A stretch of 64,000 nucleotides of DNA from the NCBI GenBank assembly GCA_003250975.1, contig QKIY01000035.1:62001-126000 (forward strand), read 5' to 3'. Position numbers and translations under genes: made by a program. The notes under the pieces were generated by a model that was given only the letters and a program-made list of their open reading frames with translations, made no database searches and was not told where the DNA came from. The number at the start of each line of letters is the position of its first letter. Positions within the stretch are counted from its first letter, which is position 1. This document shows positions 18,046 through 25,367 of this stretch, one piece after another. Origin of the DNA: Gammaproteobacteria bacterium. GTDB taxonomy: Bacteria; Pseudomonadota; Gammaproteobacteria; Eutrophobiales; Eutrophobiaceae.

Positions 18046-19341
18046 TCAGAGGTTTTTTATCATTGCACTGGCAAACTCACTGCACTTAACCTCTTTAGCA
18101 CCTTCCATCAGACGTGCAAAATCATAGGTAACGGTTTTTTCAGCGATAGTTTTGTCCATTGAACTAATGATAAGGTCGGCCGCTTCTGCCCAGCCCATGT
18201 AGCGCAGCATCATTTCCCCGGAAAGCAATACTGATCCTGGATTGACCTTGTCCAAACCGGCATATTTGGGTGCGGTACCATGTGTGGCCTCAAAGATTGC
18301 ATGACCACTGTCGTAATTGATATTACCACCGGGCGCGATGCCAATCCCACCCACCTGAGCTGCCAGTGCATCAGAAAGATAATCCCCGTTCAGATTCATG
18401 GTGGCGATCACATCGAATTCTGTCGGGCGCGTGAGAACCTGTTGCAGGGTAATATCAGCAATCGCATCCTTAACCAGGATCTTGCCCGCCTTTATGGCAG
18501 TTTCCTGTTCTTTATTCGCGGTTTCAGCGCCTTTCTCTGCGCGGGTCTTCTCCCATTGTTCCCAAGTATAGGTCTGATCCGAGAATTCCCGTTCGGCCAA
18601 TTGATAACCCCAGTTTCTGAAGGCCCCCTCTGTAAATTTCATGATATTGCCTTTGTGTACAAAGGTGACGCTCTTGCGTTGATTGTCGATAGCGTATTTT
18701 ATGGCTGCACTTACCAAGCGTTCAGTACCTTCTTGTGAAACCGGTTTGATGCCTATGCCTGAGGACTCGGGAAAACGGATCTTATGAAACTGAGTAGGAA
18801 AAGCCTGCTCGAAGAGTTCAAGAAATTTCTGGTTTTCCTTGCTGCCCTTCTCAAACTCAATGCCAGCATAAATATCTTCCGTGTTTTCACGAAAGATGAC
18901 TATATCAACCTGTTCAGGGTGTTTCACGGGAGAGGGGACGCCCTTGAACCAACGTACGGGACGCAGGCAGACATAGAGGTCTAGGATCTGCCGTAAGGCA
19001 ACATTCAATGAGCGGATACCGCCGCCTATGGGGGTAGTCAACGGACCCTTGATTGCCACCAGATATTCCCGGCAAGCCTCCAGGGTCTCGTCAGGCAACC
19101 AGCTACCGGTAAGGGTATTCGCTTTCTCCCCAGCATATACTTCCATCCAGTGGATCTGTCGCTTTCCTGAATAGGCCTTGCTCACTGCAGCATCAAGTAC
19201 CCTAACCGAGGCTTGCCATACATCGGGGCCGATACCATCACCTTCTATATAGGGGATGATTGGGTTTTCCGGAACAGTCAACTTACCATCTCTTATGGTG
19301 ATCTTGCTTCCATCTTTGGGTGGTTGAATCTCAGCGGACAA
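18046..19341 (-). CDS. icd: NADP-dependent isocitrate dehydrogenase
   Basis: Icd oxidatively decarboxylates isocitrate to 2-oxoglutarate. The start is set at a TTG (19341) because AGGAGAG sits seven bases upstream and the resulting N-terminus aligns with E. coli Icd; in-frame ATGs at 19377 and 19359 would add 12 or 6 residues. The product has 431 residues. The AceK target is Ser111 in [13 protein letters not shown] (Ser113 in E. coli). [32 protein letters not shown] and HGTAPKYAG are intact, and the NADP-type ending is present. A roughly 15-residue Glu/Lys/Ala-rich insertion near residue 270 ([16 protein letters not shown]) is longer than in E. coli. Confidence 0.95.
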   Translation of the reverse strand: MSAEIQPPKDGSKITIRDGKLTVPENPIIPYIEGDGIGPDVWQASVRVLDAAVSKAYSGKRQIHWMEVYAGEKANTLTGSWLPDETLEACREYLVAIKGPLTTPIGGGIRSLNVALRQILDLYVCLRPVRWFKGVPSPVKHPEQVDIVIFRENTEDIYAGIEFEKGSKENQKFLELFEQAFPTQFHKIRFPESSGIGIKPVSQEGTERLVSAAIKYAIDNQRKSVTFVHKGNIMKFTEGAFRNWGYQLAEREFSDQTYTWEQWEKTRAEKGAETANKEQETAIKAGKILVKDAIADITLQQVLTRPTEFDVIATMNLNGDYLSDALAAQVGGIGIAPGGNINYDSGHAIFEATHGTAPKYAGLDKVNPGSVLLSGEMMLRYMGWAEAADLIISSMDKTIAEKTVTYDFARLMEGAKEVKCSEFASAMIKNL

Positions 19342-19423
19342 GGCAGCTCTCCTGAACATATTTAGAACGACAGGCATTCTATCATGAGCGAGGCGAAGAC
19401 ACTCAATCCCGGCCGGTAACGGG

Positions 19424-19452
19424 TTGACAGGGGTATTGTTATTCTCTATTGT
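19424..19452 (+). promoter_or_regulatory. sigma70 promoter of the metZ leader
   Basis: A perfect -35 box TTGACA (19424-19429) is followed after exactly 17 bases by TATTGT (19447-19452), four of six matches to the -10 consensus. Transcription would begin near 19459, about nine bases before the riboswitch P1 stem. It lies in the 307-bp gap between the divergent icd and metZ genes. Confidence 0.7.
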
Positions 19453-19467
19453 TTCCTTTGATTAAAT

Positions 19468-19515
19468 GCGCCGATTTGATATCAGCTTGCGGGCGCTTTA
19501 GAAATACCGCTAAAG
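19468..19515 (+). promoter_or_regulatory. candidate SAM-II riboswitch aptamer upstream of metZ
   Basis: The P1 stem is GCGCC (19468-19472) with GGCGC (19492-19496). The loop starts GATTT (19473-19477) and holds TTGC (19487-19490), and the 3' strand carries GCTAAA (19509-19514). These blocks occur in the same order and with similar spacing in the SAM-II (SAM-alpha) class, as I recall its consensus. SAM binding would hold GCTAAA in the pseudoknot. The downstream gene metZ is a methionine biosynthesis gene, a typical SAM-II target. SAM-II is best known from Alphaproteobacteria. The assignment rests on motif recognition, not on a covariance search. Confidence 0.75.
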
Positions 19516-19521
19516 AGAGTC

Positions 19522-19559
19522 AACCTGCTTTAGCTCAAGCTGAATGCGGGTTTTTTTTT
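19522..19559 (+). terminator. intrinsic terminator acting as metZ attenuator
   Basis: The 5' arm AACCTGC-TTTAGC (19522-19534) pairs with GCTGAA-T-GCGGGTT (19539-19552, one bulged T) around a TCAA loop, and nine Ts follow (19551-19559). The segment CTTTAGC (19528-19534) is also perfectly complementary to GCTAAAG (19509-19515) in the riboswitch core. Pairing of those two would form an antiterminator when SAM is absent. A further complement of the 3' arm lies at 19569-19581, with one extra C. The metZ ATG is 90 bases downstream. Confidence 0.8.
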
Positions 19560-19648
19560 GTCTTTTGTAAACCCCGCATTCATATGCTTTATGGACCGAT
19601 CGACTCTGCATAGCGCCTTGAAATCAGAATTATCAGGAGGATTGTCCG

Positions 19649-20836
19649 ATGTCCAAAATTGACCCAGTAAAATACGGGCGTAACACTCGCGCGGTGCGTG
19701 CCGGGCAGGTGCGAAGTGCCGAAGGCGAGCACAGTGAACTGATCTTTGCCACCTCCAGTTTTGTCTTTGAAAATGCCGCCCAGGCCGCTGCCCGTTTCAA
19801 GGGCGACAGCCCGGGAAATATCTATTCCCGGTTTACCAATCCCACTGTCCGGACCTTCGAAGAGCGCCTAGCAGCGATGGAAGGAGGGGAACGTTGCGTG
19901 GCTACTGCTTCTGGTATGAGCGCCATACTCAGTACCTGCCTAGGGCTGCTCAGGAGCGGGGATCATATAGTGTCGTCCCAGAGTATCTTTGGAACGACCG
20001 TCAATCTCTTCAATAATATATTGTCCAAATTCGGCCTGCAGACCAGCTTTGTCGAATTAACGGATTACGAAGCATGGGAAGCTGCCATCAGGCCGGAAAC
20101 ACGCCTGTTGTTTCTCGAAACTCCATCCAATCCATTGACCGCCATTGCGGATATCCCCCGCCTTGCCGATCTCGCTCATGCACATGATTGCCTACTTGTC
20201 GTGGATAACTGTTTCTGTACTCCAATACTCCAGCAGCCTTTCAGCCTGGGAGCGGATATTGTGATCCACTCCGCGACCAAATACCTGGACGGTCAGGGAC
20301 GCTGTGTCGGCGGCGCAGTCATCGGTGATGAGAAGCGCCTGGAAGATGTCTTCGGTATCCTACGTACTGCTGGGCCGTCCATGAGCCCGTTTAACGCCTG
20401 GGTGTTTCTCAAGGGACTGGAGACCCTGAACGTGCGGATGCAGGCACATTGTAGTAACGCACAGAAGCTGGCGGAATGGCTGGAGCAGCAACCCGGTATA
20501 GAAAAGGTTTACTATCCGGGACTGGCCTCCCATCCTCAGCATGAACTGGCAGGTCGCCAACAGAGCGGTTATGGCGGAATCGTCAGTTTTATCGTCAAGG
20601 GGGGGCAGGGGGCGGCTTGGCGGCTCATTGATTCCACTGCCCTGTATTCGATCACTGCCAATCTCGGTGACACCAAGAGCACAATTACCCACCCAGCAAC
20701 TACTACACATCATCGTCTCACCAAAGAACAGCGGGCCGATGCGGGCATCGGTGAGGGACTGGTCCGTATTTCCGTAGGGCTAGAGGATATTGAAGACTTG
20801 GTAAATGACTTGGAGGCAGGCCTGCTTGAAAGATAA
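19649..20836 (+). CDS. metZ: O-succinylhomoserine sulfhydrylase MetZ
   Basis: MetZ makes homocysteine directly from O-succinylhomoserine and sulfide, bypassing cystathionine. It is a PLP enzyme of the Cys/Met metabolism family with 395 residues. The cofactor lysine is Lys211 in HSATKYLDGQGR. TASGMSAI, LETPSNPLT and VVDNCF are also present. AGGAGG precedes the ATG by nine bases. Family members overlap in substrate, so MetB or MetY activity cannot be excluded, but the N-terminal region (YGRNTRAVRAGQ) and the usual purF linkage in relatives favour MetZ. It appears to be controlled by the SAM-responsive leader upstream. Confidence 0.92.
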   Translation: MSKIDPVKYGRNTRAVRAGQVRSAEGEHSELIFATSSFVFENAAQAAARFKGDSPGNIYSRFTNPTVRTFEERLAAMEGGERCVATASGMSAILSTCLGLLRSGDHIVSSQSIFGTTVNLFNNILSKFGLQTSFVELTDYEAWEAAIRPETRLLFLETPSNPLTAIADIPRLADLAHAHDCLLVVDNCFCTPILQQPFSLGADIVIHSATKYLDGQGRCVGGAVIGDEKRLEDVFGILRTAGPSMSPFNAWVFLKGLETLNVRMQAHCSNAQKLAEWLEQQPGIEKVYYPGLASHPQHELAGRQQSGYGGIVSFIVKGGQGAAWRLIDSTALYSITANLGDTKSTITHPATTTHHRLTKEQRADAGIGEGLVRISVGLEDIEDLVNDLEAGLLER

Positions 20837-21164
20837 TGCGATGCAAGGGTGCCATCACCGGTAAATTCTGATATTTTGTCCGTTATAGACGCGAGTCCTG
20901 TTCAACGGGCACTTGCCATACTATACAAAATGCAGTATGGATCGTGATTCGCATCGGCAATGAGGGAACGCATAATAATTATTTGCTGACGTGTTTTTTA
21001 ACTAAAAATAATAATTTTTTTATCAGGCTGACGTCGGGGGTATCGTTGGCTAGAAGTAGAGGGAAAGTCTAAGCACCAGTTAATAAGTACATTATTTAAC
21101 TGGCTTTTTTAATTCCTAAAACTTTATAAACCAAACCAAGCGAACCAAGACTGGAGGAGTCACT
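20837..21164 (+). other. 328-bp leader region before the serine-cycle operon
   Basis: No gene is seen here. It contains a dyad CCATAC (20916-20921) with GTATGG (20935-20940), an imperfect AT palindrome around 20970-20985, and an 8-bp direct repeat GCTGACGT at 20985-20992 and 21027-21034, 42 bases apart. The second copy includes the palindrome GACGTC. An intrinsic terminator follows at 21076-21110. The promoter of the operon must lie here or the operon is read from metZ. The repeat could be an activator site, for example for a LysR-type regulator, but that is a guess. Confidence 0.45.
21076..21110 (+). terminator. intrinsic terminator 54 bp before the serine-cycle operon
   Basis: CCAGTTAA (21076-21083) pairs perfectly with TTAACTGG (21096-21103). 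The stem is extended inwards by TAA/TTA with one bulged T, and is followed by C and six Ts (21105-21110). It could end metZ transcription 270 bases after the metZ stop. It could also be a leader attenuator, because it lies so close to the next start codon. I see no clear antiterminator. Confidence 0.65.
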
Positions 21165-21308
21165 ATGCCTGAACGTAATTTCCTTACACCGATCAACGGT
21201 GCCGAGATGGCGATGAAAGACCTGGGTTATCCAATAGAGCTGGGCAGTGGTGTAGCCGCTGCACAGGAATATCTGCGTAATACTAAGACAGACTGTCTGG
21301 CTAAATAA
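21165..21308 (+). CDS. 47-residue mini-protein resembling an internally deleted serine-glyoxylate aminotransferase
   Basis: An ATG at 21165 with GGAGGAG eight bases upstream opens a 47-codon frame ending at TAA 21308, 16 bases before mcl. Residues 12-47 (GAEMAMKDLG, GSGVAAAQEYLR, ending CLAK) resemble the C-terminal tail of SgaA as I remember it. Residues 1-7 (MPERNFL) resemble the SgaA N-terminus, which usually continues into a GPTN motif. Everything between, about 350 codons with the PLP lysine, is absent. It cannot be an aminotransferase. It may be a deletion remnant, an assembly collapse, or a small protein in its own right. The homology is from memory and was not searched. Confidence 0.6.
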   Translation: MPERNFLTPINGAEMAMKDLGYPIELGSGVAAAQEYLRNTKTDCLAK

Positions 21309-21324
21309 CAAGGGAGATGACGCC

Positions 21325-22287
21325 ATGAGTTTTACAACCTATGAACAGGCTCGCCCACGCATTCAGCGCAGTGAGCTAGCTGTACCAGGATCCAATCCCG
21401 GCATGTTTGAAAAGGCCGCCAAGTCGGAGGCAGATTATGTTTTTCTGGACTGCGAAGATGCCGTAATACCCGATGATAAGCCGCAGGCCCGAAAGAACAT
21501 TATTCAGGCCCTGAATGACATTGATTGGGGCGACAAGACCATGTCGGTGCGCATCAATGGTCTCGACACTCATTATATGTATCGGGATGTCGTCGATATC
21601 CTGGAACAGGCCGGTGACAATCTTGATACCATCCTGATCCCCAAGGTTGGGACACCGGAAGATGTTTATGCTGTCGATATGCTGGTAACCCAAATCGAGA
21701 CCGCCATAGGACTTAAGAAAAAGATAGGCCTGGAATGCCTGATCGAAACGGCACTGGGCGGGGTTAATGTTTTCAAGATTGCCCAGGCCAGCCACCGGCT
21801 CGAGGCGTTTCACTTTGGTGTGGCCGATTATGCAGCCAGTATGCGTTCACGGACCTCCGTGATTGGTGGTCTGGTAGCGGAATATAATTGTGAAGGCGCC
21901 ATTAATGACCAATGGCATTATGCCCAGAGCCAGATGATCCATGCCTGTCGTGCTTTTGGACTGCGCGCAATTGACGGACCGTTTGGTGATTTCAGTGATC
22001 CCGAGGCCTTCAAGGCGGCCGCCAGACGTGTGGCAGTGCTGGGTTACGAAGGAAAATGGGCCATCCACCCCTCACAGATTGCCCTGGCCAATGAAATCAT
22101 GTCACCACCGGAAGCTGAAGTAACCCGTGCACGCCGCGTTCTGGAGGCGCTGGAAGAGGCTGCCAAGCAGGGCAAGGGTGCCGCACAGCTGGACGGCAAG
22201 ATGATTGATATTGCTTCGGAACGTATGGCCAGAAACATTGTGCAACAGGCCAATGCGATTGCCGCAAAGTCAAAGAGTAAGGGCTAA
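21325..22287 (+). CDS. mcl: malyl-CoA lyase
   Basis: Malyl-CoA lyase splits L-malyl-CoA into acetyl-CoA and glyoxylate, closing the serine cycle. The 320-residue protein is a CitE-like TIM barrel. RSELAVPGSNPGMFEKAA, DYVFLDCEDAV with the metal-binding acid residues, VRINGLDTHYMYRD, IPKVGTPEDVYAVD, GLECLIETALGGVN and GKWAIHPSQIALAN are all typical of the methylotroph enzyme rather than of citrate lyase CitE. GGGAGATG lies upstream of the ATG. It is followed by mtkAB, which make its substrate, so pathway context and sequence agree. Confidence 0.95.
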   Translation: MSFTTYEQARPRIQRSELAVPGSNPGMFEKAAKSEADYVFLDCEDAVIPDDKPQARKNIIQALNDIDWGDKTMSVRINGLDTHYMYRDVVDILEQAGDNLDTILIPKVGTPEDVYAVDMLVTQIETAIGLKKKIGLECLIETALGGVNVFKIAQASHRLEAFHFGVADYAASMRSRTSVIGGLVAEYNCEGAINDQWHYAQSQMIHACRAFGLRAIDGPFGDFSDPEAFKAAARRVAVLGYEGKWAIHPSQIALANEIMSPPEAEVTRARRVLEALEEAAKQGKGAAQLDGKMIDIASERMARNIVQQANAIAAKSKSKG

Positions 22288-22306
22288 ATAACAGGAGGAT
22301 ATAGTC

Positions 22307-23482
22307 ATGGATATCCATGAATATCAAGCAAAAGAAATATTATCCAAATACGGGGTGCCGGTTGGAGTCGGCGGTCTGGCCTATAGTCCGGAACAGGCCG
22401 TTTACAGGACCACAGAGATCGGTGGTGATGTATGGGTTGTCAAGGCGCAGATCCACTCCGGTGCCCGCGGTAAGGCGGGTGGTATCAAAGTCTGCAAGAC
22501 AGAAAATGAGGTCTATGAAGCTGCAAATGAGTTGCTGGGGAAAAAACTGGTAACCCACCAGACCGGCGAACAGGGCAAGATCTGTAATCGCCTCTATATC
22601 GAAGCGGGTTGCAATATCGGCCGCGAAATCTATCTCGCCTTTGTCCTAGATCGTGCCAAGGAACAGGTCACTGTTGTGTCTTCGGCCGAGGGCGGTATGG
22701 AAATCGAGGAGCTAGCGGTGAAAAAACCGGAATCGATCATCAAAATTCCTGTTGAACCGGCTGTTGGCATGCAGGCCTTTCAGGCGCGGGAGCTTGCATT
22801 TGCCCTTGGTTTGGACAAATCATTGGTTAATCAAGCAGTTACGACGTTCCTGGGATGTTACCGGGCCATGCGCGACCTGGATGCGAATATGGTTGAAATC
22901 AATCCGTTGGTGGTGACAAAGGAGGGCCATTTGCTGGCGGTCGATGCCAAGATGGGTTTCGATGATAATGCCTTGTTCCGTCATCCCGAAATCTCGGAAC
23001 TCCGTGACAAGTCACAGGAAGATCCGCGCGAAATGCGCGCGGCTGACCGTGGCCTGAATTACGTCGGTCTTACCGGTAATATTGGATGCATAATCAATGG
23101 TGCTGGGTTGGCTATGGCCACAATGGACATGATTAAGCATGCCGGTGGAGAACCGGCCAACTTCCTGGACATCGGTGGTGGTGCTTCCGCAGACAGGACA
23201 GCAAAAGCGTTTAACCTCGTGTTGTCTGACGATAATGTCGAGTGCATCCTCGTCAATATCTTTGCTGGTATCAACCGTTGTGACTGGATTGCAGAAGGCG
23301 TGGTGCAGGCGGTCAAGTCCATCGATCTGAAGGTCCCGCTAATCGTTAGGTTATCAGGAACCAATGTTGAAGCGGGCCGCAAGATAATAAAAGACAGCGG
23401 CCTTCCCATTATTACAGCAGAGACTTTGAAAGAGGCGGCTGATAAGGCAGTAGCTGCCTGGAAAGAAGCGACTGGTAAATAG
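22307..23482 (+). CDS. mtkA: malate thiokinase (malate-CoA ligase) beta subunit
   Basis: MtkA and MtkB ligate malate to CoA with ATP, giving malyl-CoA. MtkA has 391 residues and the SucC-like layout: an ATP-grasp domain ([26 protein letters not shown]) and a CoA-ligase-like domain ([30 protein letters not shown]). Sequence alone resembles succinyl-CoA synthetase beta. The malate assignment rests on position between mcl and hpr, and on the length near 390 known for methylotroph MtkA. AGGAGG lies nine bases before the ATG. Confidence 0.92.
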   Translation: MDIHEYQAKEILSKYGVPVGVGGLAYSPEQAVYRTTEIGGDVWVVKAQIHSGARGKAGGIKVCKTENEVYEAANELLGKKLVTHQTGEQGKICNRLYIEAGCNIGREIYLAFVLDRAKEQVTVVSSAEGGMEIEELAVKKPESIIKIPVEPAVGMQAFQARELAFALGLDKSLVNQAVTTFLGCYRAMRDLDANMVEINPLVVTKEGHLLAVDAKMGFDDNALFRHPEISELRDKSQEDPREMRAADRGLNYVGLTGNIGCIINGAGLAMATMDMIKHAGGEPANFLDIGGGASADRTAKAFNLVLSDDNVECILVNIFAGINRCDWIAEGVVQAVKSIDLKVPLIVRLSGTNVEAGRKIIKDSGLPIITAETLKEAADKAVAAWKEATGK

Positions 23483-23494
23483 GAGAGCAGAACA

Positions 23495-24385
23495 ATGGCT
23501 ATTATGTTAGATGAAAATTCAAAGGTTATTGTCCAGGGTTTTACCGGTCAGATTGGTACTTTCCATGCGACCGAGATGATCGAATATGGCACTAATATTG
23601 TAGGTGGTGTAACCCCGGGGAAGGGCGGGACCAAACATCTTGATCGCCCTGTCTTCAATACAATGAAAGAAGCCGTGGCGGCAACCGGCGCCAATGCAAG
23701 CATCATATTTATCCCGCCTCCGTTTGCTGCCGATGGCATCATGGAGGCCGCGGACTCCGGCATAAGGTTCTGTGTAGCTATCACCGATGGTATCCCCGCC
23801 CAGGATATGATTCGGGTCAAGCGTTACATGCGCCGCTACAGGGCCTCGGAGAAGATGGTGCTGACCGGTCCGAACTGTGCCGGTTCCATCAGCCCGGGCA
23901 AGTGCATGATGGGTATTATGCCGGGCCATATTTATATGCCTGGTTCGGTCGGTGTGGTTGGCCGTTCTGGGACACTGGGCTATGAGGCCGCATCACAAAT
24001 GAAGGAACTCGGTATTGGTGTATCTAGTAGTATCGGTATTGGCGGCGATCCGATTAACGGGAGCTCATTCCGGGATCATCTTGAATATTTTGAACAGGAT
24101 CCGGAGACCAAGGCAGTAATTATGATAGGTGAAATCGGTGGTCCCCAGGAGGCTGATGCTGCACGTTGGGCCAAGGACAATATGCGCAAGCCGCTGATTG
24201 GTTATGTTGCTGGTCTGACGGCACCGAAGGGGCGCCGTATGGGTCATGCCGGGGCCATCATTTCTGCTACTGGCGAGAGTGCTGCCGAGAAGGTGGAAAT
24301 CCTGCAGGAATGTGGTGTCACAGTTGTACCTAATCCATCTTCTTTCGGCGAAGTGGTTGCTAAAGTATTGGCAAAGATTAGTTGA
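23495..24385 (+). CDS. mtkB: malate thiokinase (malate-CoA ligase) alpha subunit
   Basis: MtkB carries the phosphohistidine and the CoA-binding Rossmann domain. It has 296 residues: the CoA site VQGFTGQIGTFHATEM near residue 15-30, VGGVTPGKGGTKHLD, GPNCAGSISPGKCMMGIMPG, and the active-site histidine His251 in RRMGHAGAI. It follows mtkA by 12 bp with GGAGAGC as ribosome site. As for MtkA, the substrate is inferred from the operon; succinate activity cannot be ruled out from sequence alone. Confidence 0.92.
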   Translation: MAIMLDENSKVIVQGFTGQIGTFHATEMIEYGTNIVGGVTPGKGGTKHLDRPVFNTMKEAVAATGANASIIFIPPPFAADGIMEAADSGIRFCVAITDGIPAQDMIRVKRYMRRYRASEKMVLTGPNCAGSISPGKCMMGIMPGHIYMPGSVGVVGRSGTLGYEAASQMKELGIGVSSSIGIGGDPINGSSFRDHLEYFEQDPETKAVIMIGEIGGPQEADAARWAKDNMRKPLIGYVAGLTAPKGRRMGHAGAIISATGESAAEKVEILQECGVTVVPNPSSFGEVVAKVLAKIS

Positions 24386-24395
24386 GGAGATACTC

Positions 24396-25367
24396 GTGGC
24401 AAAACCTAAAGTTATTATAACCCGCCGCTGGCCGGAAGCAGCTGAGGCCCGGGCGAGAAAGTTATTCGATGTTGTTTTGAATGAAGATGATCATCCTATG
24501 ACTGTGGCCGAATTGCAGGAGGCACTGAAGACGGCTGATGCGGTTTGTCCGACAGTGTCTGACGCAATTACTGCCGAGGTCCTCAGTGCCGAGCCCTTGA
24601 AGTGCAAGATCCTGGGCAACTATGGCGTTGGTTTTAACCATATAGATCTGGGTGCTGCCAAGTCTAGAAACCTAGTGGTTACCAATACCCCGGAAGTCCT
24701 CACGGACTGTACCGCCGATATTGCCATGATCCTGATGCTGATGGTGGCACGCCGCGCCGGCGAAGGGGAACGGCATGTCCGCCACAAGGAATGGACTGGG
24801 TGGCGACCTACCCACATGATTGGCACTAAGGTGACTGGCAAGACACTTGGCCTAGTCGGCATGGGCCGGATCGCGCGGGCAATGGCCCACAAGGCTCATC
24901 ACGGTTTTGATATGAAGATTATCTTCACTGATCCATATCCCCCACCTGATGACGTCGTGAAAAGTCTGGACGCTGAACCCAGAGACACGATTGAAGAGGT
25001 TTTGAAGGAAGCTGATTTTGTCTCACTACATTGTCCCGGTGGTAAGGAGACTTACCATCTGCTGAATGAGGAACGCATTGGTTTGATGAAACCTGGCGCC
25101 TTTCTTATCAACAGTGCTCGCGGTGATGTAATTGATCCTCAGGCACTCATCAAGGCGCTGAATAATGGCACGATCAAAGGTGCCGGTCTGGATGTGTATG
25201 AAGGTGAACCCAATGTGCAGGAAGAATTCCTCACCATGGAAAATGTCGTACTTCTGCCTCACCTGGGTAGCGCAAGCATGGAGACCCGTGTCGCCATGGG
25301 GATGCGCGCCATTGATAATGTTCAGGCATTTTTTGAAGGTAAAGAACCTGGTGATCGCGTTGTATGA
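24396..25367 (+). CDS. NAD(P)-dependent hydroxypyruvate/glyoxylate reductase (2-hydroxyacid dehydrogenase)
   Basis: It belongs to the D-2-hydroxyacid dehydrogenase family, and in this operon it most likely reduces hydroxypyruvate to glycerate. The start is a GTG at 24396 with GAGGAG seven bases upstream; upstream in-frame codons lie inside mtkB and are not used. The product has 323 residues. The nucleotide-binding GLVGMGRIA is at 152-160, and the catalytic Arg242 (NSARGDVID), Glu271 and His289 (LLPHLGSAS) are all present. The N-terminus (VIITRRWPEAAEARARKLFD) is of the GyaR type rather than like Methylobacterium HprA. It overlaps ppc by four bases. Confidence 0.88.
   Translation: MAKPKVIITRRWPEAAEARARKLFDVVLNEDDHPMTVAELQEALKTADAVCPTVSDAITAEVLSAEPLKCKILGNYGVGFNHIDLGAAKSRNLVVTNTPEVLTDCTADIAMILMLMVARRAGEGERHVRHKEWTGWRPTHMIGTKVTGKTLGLVGMGRIARAMAHKAHHGFDMKIIFTDPYPPPDDVVKSLDAEPRDTIEEVLKEADFVSLHCPGGKETYHLLNEERIGLMKPGAFLINSARGDVIDPQALIKALNNGTIKGAGLDVYEGEPNVQEEFLTMENVVLLPHLGSASMETRVAMGMRAIDNVQAFFEGKEPGDRVV

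Noticed and set aside
24246-24395. 50-codon N-terminal extension of the hydroxypyruvate reductase into mtkB
   Set aside because: The GTG at 24396 has a strong ribosome site and gives the family N-terminus; the extension only re-reads mtkB in another frame.
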